The notes beneath the pieces were generated by a model that made no database searches, had not been told where the DNA came from, and was given only the letters and a program-made list of their open reading frames with translations. Made by a program: the position numbers and the translations under genes. A DNA stretch of 64,000 bases from Rotaria socialis (taxonomy: Eukaryota > Rotifera > Eurotatoria > Philodinida > Philodinidae): assembly GCA_905331475.1 (NCBI GenBank), contig CAJNYU010003342.1:98738-162737 (forward strand). Reading direction: 5' to 3'. Positions 53,488 through 64,000 of this stretch are shown here, one piece after another. Each line of letters opens with the position of its first letter. The first letter of the stretch is position 1.

Positions 53488-54342
53488 TTAAAGTTTAGGT
53501 TTGTCATGTTTCAATAATGTATCTCTCAGACGCATAGGCACAGCGTGCGCTTGATTAAAAAATGGTTGTGTTTCTCTTTTAACTCTTTCCATCCAATCGC
53601 GAACACGAGGGAATTTTTCTTCATCAAGCTCGTAGCCTGCAGCAATCGGTTGCATCAGTTCACAAATACCTAAATACGAACGATCATTATATTGTCAATT
53701 TTATTTTTGATAAATGCAAATTTACCAAGTAAATCAGCAAAGGTTAAATGATCACCACCTAAATAAGATGATCGAGCCAACCAAACAGATTCAAGACCAT
53801 TTATTGATACTTGCCATCGGTGATGACATTTTTCTAATTCGCGTTCATCTGGTGGCTTATTTGTCATGCGAGGTGTAATGATCTAAATGAAAGTTGAATA
53901 CAGTTCTCTCGATTTTACGAAGCAGAAAATGTTGACGTTTACTTTCGTAAGAAAAAGCATGGATCCTGTAGCACGTAAATTAAAATGTTGCCAATTGGCA
54001 TACTCGTTAACACGTGCTCGTTCTTTTAAATCTGTTGGAAACCAATTATTTATTTTGTATTTATCACAGAGATACATGAAAATTGCCACACTAAATCAAT
54101 GAGAAAAATTTGATGAGAAAAATCCGAATTATTTGTTTTTACCTTTCGGTCAGAATAAAACCAGAATCATCAATAACTGGCACTTTTTTAAATGGATTTA
54201 TTTGAGCATATTCATCAGTCATATGTTCCAGTTTTCGTAATGCAATTTGTTTTTCTTCAAATGGAATACCAGTTATTTTAAGAAAAATGTACAAAGCCCG
54301 ACAGGGCTGTGACATTAAATCATAATAGTATAGAAGTGGCAT
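53488..54342 (-). CDS. GSTT: Theta-class-like glutathione S-transferase
   Basis: Four exons: 54143-54342, 53943-54090, 53726-53882, 53488-53669, totalling 229 codons (228 aa; human GSTT1 is 240). Cytosolic GSTs conjugate glutathione to electrophiles. The N-terminal thioredoxin-like domain reads YYYDLMSQPCRALYIFLK, with Ser11 at the catalytic position of theta GSTs, then NPFKKVPVIDD and the glutathione-binding TERSVAIFMYL. The helical C-terminal domain includes ARVNEYANWQH, LGGDHLTFADLLGICELMQP and VRDWMERVK. The FADL N-cap motif of the fold is present. The C-terminus is slightly shorter than in human GSTT1. Confidence 0.93.
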
Positions 54343-54655
54343 CTGGAATTTAGCAAAAAAAGAAACATGCTACTTTATTACATTCAAAACTTCGAGTAGC
54401 TTTGAATAGTAGCACTATAGACTTTGCATATTTGATGGTGGTTACAGTATTTAGTGTTTCCGATGTTCAATGAGCGATAATTTTGCAAGAACAAGAAATC
54501 AGTTTCAGCTTAAAACAGCAGTCTAGAATCTTTCAGAAGGTAAATTTCATCTTTTATAACTTCCATATTTTATCAAATGAAATATTTTAATTGAAAAAGA
54601 AAATGAAATCTATCTGATGAAAAGGCGCGATGATTAATTTTTCCTATGATCAAAA

Positions 54656-54880
54656 ATGCCATCTATGATAGATTTGACACTTTCATCACTAACCATAGCC
54701 TGTCTAGTTGGCACTTTATTTCTTTCGCATCGAGTGAAAAAATTAAAAATCCAAATCGATGAAAAAAAATCTGATATTCAAATAACTGAAGAAAACCTAT
54801 GGGAATTAAATACAGATTTTAGTCGATCTATTCTAACAAAACTACGCTTACTCGATCGATTATCATCATCACAGGCGTAG
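54656..54880 (+). CDS. Possible small single-pass membrane protein
   Basis: Unspliced frame of 74 aa from ATG to TAG. It has one hydrophobic segment at residues ~5-24 (IDLTLSSLTIACLVGTLFL) followed by a charged, probably helical region (RVKKLKIQIDEKKSD, EENLWELN). It lies about 310 bp upstream of the GST start on the opposite strand, where divergent transcription is plausible. The ordered membrane-plus-amphipathic layout looks protein-like rather than random. No family is recognised and it could still be a chance frame. Confidence 0.35.
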   Translation: MPSMIDLTLSSLTIACLVGTLFLSHRVKKLKIQIDEKKSDIQITEENLWELNTDFSRSILTKLRLLDRLSSSQA

Positions 54881-55258
54881 CCATAAAAAACAAATCGAAA
54901 TACTACATTTATTATATAATTTATTTTATTTTTATTTCAAACGAGGAAGAAAAAAATATACATCAATTGAATAAAACAAATAAATTTTTATCGGCACATT
55001 TGCGCATTGTTTTCAAGAAAAAAAAACGAAGCCAAATCTTCGGCTTCTGAAGAACAGCCACACTAATACTAGATGAAAATCGCAAACAATAAAATGCATC
55101 AATATTTGTAGATCAAGAGATAAAGAAAAACTGATGCAAATTCTTTTGTTTTTTTGTTCGAACAAAAAATTACAAGAAAAACAGGAAAGAAGAGAAAAGA
55201 CTAAAAATGAAAATGAGATCAAATAATCAAATTTTTATTCAGTAGATTTTAGTATCGT
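54881..55258. other. Short intergenic region
   Basis: About 380 bp of AT-rich sequence 3' of WDR47 (- strand). Probably WDR47 3' UTR. No gene seen. Confidence 0.5.
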
Positions 55259-58200
55259 TTATGGTGACTGCGCAAGCGCTGACAAAGCTGAAAGAGGTGG
55301 GGCCCAAATTAAACATGTACGATCAGCACTCGTCGTAGCAAATGATATTTCATTTGGGTGCCTGAAATTTTTAAAAATCAAATTTTATTCAATACCTAAA
55401 CAAAAAATCAAAGTTTCGCATACCATCGAGCTTGAATAATTTTATCGGTATGTGCAGCAACACTGGATAAAACCAATGGCTTTGTAAGATCACCTTTAAA
55501 CAAAGATTAAATAAAAGAAAGCATTTAAATAACTTGACGTTTTCTTACCACTTAAATTAGTCATAACAACTTTTTTATCGTACGACGCAGTAAGTAAATA
55601 ATATGAATGTACAGAAAACCGAACACTTCGTATTTCATTTGAATGTGGCTGATACGCTTGCACAGTACGTTTTCCACGTAGATCATAAAGTAAACATGAA
55701 GCATCTTCATAACCGGCTGCTAATAATTGACCAGAATTATCAACAGCTACTGCTGAAACTGCACTATCTATTATATTGAAAGAAAGTAAATAAAAACGAA
55801 TTCATTCTTTTTTCTATATTTATTTTTACTTGAAGGACGAGGTGCAATAACATTAACACAATTCGGTTGGCGAATATCCCATAAACGTGATGTACCATCT
55901 TGACTACCCGATACAAAACTACATGCATCCCATGGAAACAATGAATAAATGTGACCTAAAATATTTTTTGAAAAATGTACAAATGATTGAGAAGTTTATT
56001 TCAAGCAAACACTATTTGCTTGTTTCTATAAGTAATGATAAGGATAAAATTCTTTCTGAGTTCGTCGATCATATCTTGCCTGGATGATATATATATATAT
56101 ATATGTATATAATTTAGTCGTATAATATATCACTTACTGTTGATGCTATCATCGTTTAGCGTTATCATCTGTCAACATTGCTCGAATCTTAGATATGACA
56201 TACGTTGAATGTCATTGGTTTCGATAAAACAAATAGGATCTCTGCAGAATTAAAACGTATAATACATACACATTTACTCTCAATTTAGAGATTAAGCGAA
56301 GATTGTAAAAAATATGATCTCAAAAGACAAGTTCGATGAATTTTGTTTTACCTTGATGACCACTGAAACTCTTAATAGTTGTTTGTTTTCTCACATCAGT
56401 AACATAGACTTTACAATCTCCAGCGCCACCACTTAATAAAATTGAATCATCTTTTAAATTATCATGCATAAAAATAACATCACGAATAGTTCCATTATGG
56501 TGTGTTAATTCAATTTCTGGATCTATAAAAGATTATGTTTTTTTTTTGTTTTCCATAATTTATTCCTCGGCAAACCGATTACTACTTACAATTTTGTTCA
56601 TCGTCAAATCTATCCATATCAACTCGAACAAGTTTAATTATTTTATCATTAGATCCGGTTGCAATAATTCGACCACTTGGTGACCATGCTACGCAATAAA
56701 TACTACCCAGATGATGTTTGCCTTTCTTATAGAAAACTTTCGCTGGTTGTGTTACAGAGTCTGCACGAATATTTTTCGTATCAGGATATCCACAAATACG
56801 AAGTGTTTTTGAATTTGAACCAACAGCAAAATATTTTCCACTTGGATGTATATCAATAGCACGTATAGCTTGAACATCTTCAACGGATGCTAACGGGATA
56901 AATGCTGGAGAACGAGCGATATCCTATGTAAAAGATTTTTTTGAAAATTTAAATTGATAACGAAAGATCTATATATCTACTTCAAGAGAATCATATTTAG
57001 TTACGTCATTGATTCCTCGTATTTTTGGATTAGTAGAAGATGATGCTGGAGGAAAAAAGAAAGATAACTGATAGAATATCAGAAACAATTGATTTTAAAC
57101 TTACAAAGTTGTTTTTGTAATTCATTTTTTCGTATTTCTTGTTCGTCGAATTGTCGAATATTTTCTGCACGACTTTTTTGATATTCCTTTTAAACAGAAA
57201 CCGAATTTTTTTAGATAAAAACCGATTCAATATTTACTTACTTTCAGTAAACGATCAGTTGATGGATCTGATTGTTGTTGGCTTACACTTCTAAGGAACA
57301 ACGATTTCTTAATAAATTATAAAATTAAAAAATCTATGCATTACTGTAATGATTTTTTAGTTGAATTTGGTGATCGATTTCCATTTTCATTCATCCTTGC
57401 ACCATTTGTTTGTTTAAATGCGTGACTATTGTTCACTTGACCAGGTTCGCCAGCAGATTTCATTGATGAAAAATATTGTTGTCCTATAGTGTCATTTGAT
57501 GACGATGATACAGTATTACTTGAAAATTGTGGCCCAATAACACTTCGTTTTGGTGATTGTACTCGGTGAGTTATTTGTGGAGATATAATATTAGCTGCTG
57601 GTGACATTGTACGTGGTGGTGGTGTTGATAATGAAGGTGTGTCTTCTTGAAGAACTTCTTCTACAGTTGGTAATGGTGTTACTGGTACTGTATTTATATT
57701 TCCATTATCTTTTAAATTACAAATTGCCAACGAACGACTCATATCATTAACAAAATTTCGATTATAATCTCCGAAGATTTGTGAACGTATAAGACCATAA
57801 GATAAACCATCATATTGTGGTGCTAATGAACGCGACATCAATTCAGTTGAACGTGGTTTACCAGTTGGTGTTGCATTAAATGGAAACATTGTTTGTGGTT
57901 TAAATGGCGTACTAAGAACATGTTCAGCCCATGTTGCTTCGAGAATTGGTTTTTGAAATTTATCGATATTTAATGTTAACGATTTTTGTTCGAATGGACA
58001 CGAAAATGTTTCCGTTGGCAATGCATGAAGCCATGAAAGAAGGGAAACATCTGTATCGGATAAACGTGTAGTTGCTAATAAACTATTTGGATCAGACAAA
58101 TCAATTGTTTCATCAGTACTTGTAGCACGCGCTTGGCAATGTTCAACGCATGATTCATAGAGTAAACCTTTGACAAGTAATTGAATAAGACGATCGCCTT

Positions 58201-59039
58201 GTGCAACAGGAACTGGTTGTTTATCCACCTAAGAAAAATAAAATAGGGATTAACAATATGTCATTTACACGCTTGTTGCATAGAGGGATTAGAAAAAAAT
58301 AAACAATCTTTTCAAATAACTATTCGAAATAATTTACTTGTAAAAATCGATGAACAAGTGGAAATACTTCTTGAAAACATTGTACACGTCCAGCACTTGG
58401 ATTCCAATTTCTATAATCAGTATGATCTTGTAAACGTTTAAGTGTAAGTAAAAATGATAATTTTTTGTATTCTTGTTCGTTGGGTGCAAACGGTCTTAAA
58501 TCATTAAGAAATCTAACAGAAAAAAAGAGAAAAACAACAATAATTATTATTTTTTTGATTCGTTAGAAACACAATAGAGTATCTTACTTAACAATTTGTT
58601 CAACAGATAAATCATTTTCAATTTGTGCTTCTGTTTTTAAACATAATAATTCAAGAAATTGATATTTAAGTACAATATAAATAAAATGTTTAGCATCAAA
58701 TGAGTCAATTGTTTTTAATGGTTGAACAAAATCGATAACATCATCCCATTGACCATCTAAAATTAGTTGCCGTAAGAAAAGTATATCTTCAGAAAACGAT
58801 CCATTTATAATGCCTATTATTAAGATGAGAAAAAACAGATTTATATATATATATATGACAATTGATTGAAATCAAATAATTGCTTTTTATTTAAAAAACT
58901 TACCTGTCTCGCGTTCGATATCAAGCATACTAATATAAAGTTCACGTTGTTGAAAAAAATCGAGTATAAGTTTAACAGTGTCACGTTCGGATAGTGCCAC
59001 ATTAACTCGTAATGCACTTGTTCCGTTCGTTGATGACAT
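55259..59039 (-). CDS. WDR47: WDR47 (nemitin)-like LisH/CTLH and WD40-repeat protein
   Basis: Thirteen exons: 58904-59039, 58588-58813, 58338-58512, 57345-58228, 57242-57290, 57105-57186, 56981-57045, 56590-56923, 56352-56522, 55830-55955, 55549-55767, 55424-55493, 55259-55361, totalling 880 codons (879 aa; human is about 919). WDR47 is a microtubule-associated scaffold in neurons and motile cilia that cooperates with CAMSAP proteins. Visible: N-terminal LisH (VKLILDFFQQRELYISMLDI), CTLH (LRQLILDGQWDDVIDFVQPL), a low-complexity Ser/Pro/Asn middle, a short charged coiled-coil-like stretch (AENIRQFDEQEIRKNELQKQ), then WD40 repeats with GKHHLGSIYCVAWSPSGR, ATGSNDKIIKL, SGSQDGTSRLWDIR and SADRTCLIW. 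The exon order matches human WDR47 end to end. Confidence 0.94.
56080..56105. repeat. (TA)n tract in WDR47 intron
   Basis: TATATATATATATATGTATATAA run inside the 396-bp intron 55956-56351. Confidence 0.75.
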
Positions 59040-62000
59040 CGTCGAATAATATAATATACACGACGAGTCGCAAATGAGATCTAAAAAGGACAATGAGAGA
59101 CTGTCTACGTACTCATACACAAACATTATAATGCGACGACTAATTCGACTATAGCAACAAGGCAATAGAGAAGAATAAGGTAGACGCATACGTAGACGAC
59201 GATTGCTTATTTGTTCAGTTAACGTGAACTAAAGAAGTGAATATGATGTTAAGATGACTGACTACCGGCGGTGAGTCGTTTTGGATATGTGAACAAGCAA
59301 TAAATATGTGAAAGAAGAGAATTGATGAGAGAACAAGCTGACTATATATATATATCATTGAACGAACATATCATACTCGATGAATCATGTCCTCTATGTG
59401 TTTCTCGCTTGGCTTTAGATGTCGCTATTCTTGAAATAGAAGACTTATAACATATCATTTTTTTTTCATCAATTATAATTCCAATATAGTGGATTATGTT
59501 TCATTAAGCACAAGGTGTTTGCTTCTCGCTTTTCGTTTTAGTTTGCACTTCATATTAATTTCCTTTTCTTTTTTTTTTATTACGAATGGATTACATTGAT
59601 TGTCTATTTTTTATTCAGCGACCGACTTATTATAATGTTAAGCCGCATATCTATTTTAATATAGTAGTTCTCTTGCTATTTCTAATCGTTTGAGTTTTAT
59701 TATTAAAAGAATCTTTGTTCAGCATGAATTAAAAAAATATATATATGTATATATTCTTAGGTAGATGAATTCTCAAAGTAATGCCAAGAACAAACTTTAT
59801 TCTTTTAATAAGTAACGCATCGTCAGAACTTAGGAACGAGAACAGAAAGGATAGTGTTACTAACATTGCTCGATGAAGTTCATTCGTCTGTATTGAAATC
59901 ACGATTTGTTTGTCTGTTATGCGATTAAGAGCATGGCAACATTGAATGAAGCGATGTTTTATCTTTTTTTGCTTGAAACAAAATGGTAAATATACACTAT
60001 AGAAGAAGGATGTGTTTCTTACTTAATTGTAGATCGATTCATAGTTAATGCTTAAGTTTCTTTGCCTATAAATAAACGTGACAAAATATTTGAATAAGTA
60101 TAGTATTGAGTGACATGTTACCAACATACTTAGTACTTGGTTCAATAGAGTTCGCATTTTAATGAAGTTAGAAAACATGTTGTCAACATTCAAATTTTAC
60201 TGATTGGTAATTTTAAATAGGTGGCTACGAAGAACGATGATTGATTGTTTGTTAATAAATGAAAAAATCTAAATGCAAACCTTTTTTTTAAAATTTATAA
60301 CAGGTTGGAGGCTATTCGCTTTATTTGAGTAATCTTCATTTGAAATATTTCTATAGCAAACTGAATATTTAGTCTATCCATTCAAGCTATTGATTGAATA
60401 GCAATCTCTTTTCTAATCATGAATATACAAGATGTTCATAGATTTTTTCGCACATGAATCTTTCTGATGGAAATTAATTTATTGCAAAATCTAGAGATGC
60501 TTTCAATATATTTAAAATGGAAATCGGCTCGTCAAACAAGATTAAATTTGTGTCAATATTTTTGTCCACAAAATCGTTGACATTGCTTCGTCGTCAGTAA
60601 AGTGTTATGATAATGTTGTTTTTCAAAGCAAATATTCGTGTACTACTTGACCGTGCACATTTTGAACTGATCATGAAAGCTAATGATACAACCGCTCTAA
60701 GTCTTGTTTGAATTTTTTCGTTGATAAAGAAATAACGGAATTTATAATTTTCGATCATCAGATATGTACGTGATCATTTCGATAAGTCATAATGTAAAAA
60801 TAATGAAAACTACAAATTTTCTGTTTTGTATCGGCTCAATAATTATCAATGATCAAAATAAAAGAATACGCATTTTATTTTATCTAAATGAAAAATAAAT
60901 TCGCGTGATTTACGTGTATCTTTTTATCCGATGAAGGTACTGAATTAACTGTTCATGTATGTTGTAATAAGTACTGCTTATTAACTAAATACAGAAGTAA
61001 TGTCAACGTCGATGTACAACGCTAATCTAATCAAATAATACTTACGAGCGACATGAAACAATTATAACAATCGCGAAAAGAAATTTGATTAGACTATATG
61101 ACGATAAGTTGCAATAGCCTTTTATGATAAATATGGATAAAACAATACTGTTGACTTGTATAAAATTTCAGATAATAGAGTCTGATAATTTCAAGAAATA
61201 TTCAGTTTTAGAGAGTACTCAAGTCATATTGTTTCGTTTGAAGTAATTTTTTCAAAAGTACACTCCGTGATTAGTCCCTGGAAATTCATTCTGAATGCAT
61301 CAAGGAGTTAATTGGATATAGGCGTTAGTTATGGATGAGCCCTTTTGAAATTGACTTATAAAAGGATTTTTTATGCTAATTTGTTAGATAACTGATTTAT
61401 CGAAATGTCTTGCATGTGTTGTATCATAATGTTGTTTAATGTTTCAAAACGTTTCTTTCTCCTTCGGGCTCATTATATTTTGATATAAAGTTTAAAATGA
61501 AGTGTGATAGATCAATCTATTCACTACGAACGAATATTTTTTAAACAGATCAGTTACTTATTATTTCGACAGTAGTGGTGCGTAAGTTAAACGTCAACAA
61601 GACAAGAAAATCGCGAAGAATAAGTCTCCCTTAATCTTGCGTCTAAAGCCCTGGGAATTTTACTTCTGTTTTAACTTACAGTATATTATACACTAATAAA
61701 TGCAATCATGGTATCTTCAACACACATGGATCTGTTTTTGAGTGAAAGCTACTGAAAATTGCAGTTAAAAAGTATGTGTCTTTGTCAGCCATGTTTTAGT
61801 CACTGAATAAATCAGAAATTAACATAGAGAAAAGAGGAGAATAGAACACGTGGATCATTATAATTGACCAGTGAACATTCGCTTTCAATCTTCCGAATGC
61901 TATTGGTTTAAAAGTTGAAAATTGAAAATTGAAATTTTCAATTGAATTCAAGTTTCAAGTTTGACGTATATGATATTTAGAATGAAAAAGAAGAAGTGCA

Positions 62001-64000
62001 TAAAGTGTCAAGACTTTTAATATCCAAACGATCGTACAATGAAAGTAGCTGAATAACGTGATATTTCATCGTTGCTAATTTAGAAGTGCCATGTATAGTT
62101 TTCTCATTCCCACAACAAACTGGCGAGAAATACATTTAGAAATCAGAGTAAAATAAAGCGATAGTACGTTATTTCAGATTCTATGGCGATCTTGTTTCAT
62201 CACGCTCATATCGCTTGCTAGACCACTATAACGTGTCAATATAAACATCATTCTCGTCTGTAGGTAATAAAAGAATCGCCTACTTGGTACTCTTTACAAA
62301 ACTAGCAAGCGTTACATTGCAATATACGCATATAGTATTCGTTCTTTATGTAGTTGTTAGTATTGATCAATTTGATAGTACATTTTATCCCAACAAATAT
62401 TAGTAACCAAAATAAAAACGTAACATTGAAAAATATAATCAGAAAAGTATTTACAATATTGATCTCGATAAAATATTTTATCTTCTCAATTTCTAGTTTG
62501 ATTAAAGTTAAACCGGTGAACGTTGAACAGCTCGGATCTAAGAAAATAAACGATACGGTAACCGACTTTAAACGCTGCAATAACGTCAAAAATGGCAACA
62601 CTTGTTGAAAAACTACGCCGTGATTCGTTATAGCAGAATATGAAGGCAAAATATAGGAGAAGCAAAGACTATTTTGTAGCGAAAACCATAGCTCGTAAAA
62701 TGGTACTACGTATTGCGGCGAAAGAAATTGAAAATTCATGCAGTACTACACCATTTAGTAGCTTTCTTATGCCAGAAAAGGCGCAGTTTTTGACGATCAC
62801 ATTATGATCGAACTGAGAAGTTAACATATTAAAATATGAACTAAGCCATGTTAATATTTCTCAGTCACTCGATTCTGTCATGGCGCTACTTATATTCTAT
62901 AGGACCATTAATACACGAAAGTTTTCTTTGCTGCGCTTTCAGTATGGACATAACACTATCGAATCAATTTCTAAAATCTAATAATTCTTATGCAGCACGT
63001 GATCAAATGTTAAAATAACTGGTTGAGTGTCATCACCAAAACATTGGAAGCGATAGTATAATATGTAAAATTGGCTAACTAGTACTTTTCTCAATCAATC
63101 CTATTGAATTATATATCAATAGCAAGACCACATACTGAAACTATCATTTCGATAGTAATCTCATTAACATTTGATCGAATTTTGAAAGTTACAAGTTATC
63201 AAAAGAGTACTATAGTTTTGTTAATCATTCTAGTACTCCATCATGCGCCACTATGCGTTCAATTTGAGAATAAGACGACCAATCAATACACTAGTGAAAT
63301 TATGATTTTGGTATTCCTTCGATAGGGCTTTAATCCCATATTTAAGTAACCAACTCATGGCTACTTATTTTTCGAGATATAGGCCCAATGTACTCTCTAG
63401 AAAAAAAGGTTCTCCAGAGCTCCTTTTTTCTTGCAGAGTACTGGTATAATTTTTCATTAAACCATAGAATATTGATAGTACTTTTTATAATCCGATGTAA
63501 CTGATCTTATCAAAGCATCATCGATTCTAAGCTGTAGGAACGTAAGTGACTCTAGATATAGCTTCAAGTTTTATACGACTATATTCGTCCAAGAAATTGA
63601 TTTTACGACATTTTCGCTACCCAAGTCGAGCAATCATATTGTAAGATCTGATAAGATCTTGCGTCAGATTTTTCGACCTGGGAAAGCTAACTAGGTCGAG
63701 GTTTCCAGAGTTCATACGCAGAGCTGTGAACGGTTGTATACGTTCCGTTTGTCTTCATATACGATCGTATTTGGACGTAATATATGGCTCAGTTTTACAA
63801 TCGTCGACCATTTACGACAAAATACGGAGCAAAACGGAGATCATATACAGACTTCGTGTATAAGTATAGTAAATAATCGGTTTTTCTCGTTATATGGTCG
63901 TGCTTCTCCGTGTACGATCGTAAATGACCATGGTTGCTAGTCCTGTGTAATTTAACTATATAGCAACTTATGATTTGTACATTTTACTTAATTAACTTCT
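59040..64000. other. 5-kb gene-free region at window end
   Basis: Begins with the probable WDR47 promoter. No exon chain or known family on either strand. The longest frame, 145 aa on the - strand at 62302-62739, is hydrophobic but unrecognised and probably a chance frame. Short hairpins lie at about 62810-62867 and 63390-63441, and TACGATCGTA-type palindromes occur near 63759 and 63922. Confidence 0.5.
63390..63441. repeat. Imperfect hairpin with ~20-bp arms
   Basis: GTACTCTCTAGAAAAAAAGG on the left pairs with CCTTTTTTCTTGCAGAGTAC on the right, with about three mismatches and a 12-nt loop. Confidence 0.7.

Noticed and set aside
62302..62739. 145-aa hydrophobic open frame on the - strand
   Set aside because: No family recognised, isolated in a 5-kb region without other exons; probably a chance frame in AT-rich DNA, though a lineage-specific gene cannot be excluded.

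Overview
The window looks like 64 kb of an AT-rich, intron-rich animal genome. Genes on both strands are split by many GT-AG introns, most about 50-65 nt long. The gene set is metazoan: a gamma-secretase subunit, an NK6 homeobox gene, spastin, WDR47, TMEM216, and a Na+/K+-ATPase-type pump. One gene looks bacterial but carries introns. Very short introns, low GC and an intron-bearing bacterial-type glycoside hydrolase together suggest a bdelloid rotifer such as Adineta or Rotaria. This is an inference, not a demonstration. No prokaryotic operons, CRISPR arrays, rRNA or convincing tRNA genes were seen.

Layout. 1.9-10.5 kb (+): TARBP1-type SpoU tRNA methyltransferase; a large intron carries a TTAA-flanked MITE-like element and a ~52-bp tandem repeat. 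10.8-13.0 kb (+): AGPAT3/4-type lysophosphatidic acid acyltransferase. 16.5-17.1 kb (+): a small unrecognised basic protein. 18.7-19.8 kb (-): FAM8A1-like RDD membrane protein. 21.1-23.6 kb (-): bacterial-like GH13 alpha-amylase family enzyme. 26.3-29.3 kb (-): spastin-like AAA ATPase. 31.0-35.9 kb (-): P-type IIC cation pump with altered ion-site residues. 36.2-38.1 kb: a ~1.9-kb imperfect palindrome just upstream of the pump. 38.6-40.7 kb (-): protein with a C-terminal myosin-I TH1-like domain. 44.9-47.1 kb (-): nicastrin. 48.0-48.5 kb (+): TMEM216. 49.6-52.1 kb (-): Nkx6. 53.5-54.3 kb (-): theta-like GST. 54.7-54.9 kb (+): a possible small membrane protein. 55.3-59.0 kb (-): WDR47. The stretches 1-1.9 kb, 13-16.5 kb, 40.7-44.9 kb and 59-64 kb have no gene I can support.

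The genes are independent housekeeping or developmental loci and do not form one pathway. Several touch cilia, the cytoskeleton or membranes (spastin, WDR47, TMEM216, the TH1-like protein), but I see no functional cluster. For most multi-exon genes I summed the exons I drew by hand, and the totals were multiples of three with continuous frames, which supports the models. The strongest items for follow-up are the pump's substituted ion-coordinating residues, the giant palindrome upstream of it, the probable horizontally acquired amylase, and the 17-nt microexon inside the Nkx6 homeodomain.
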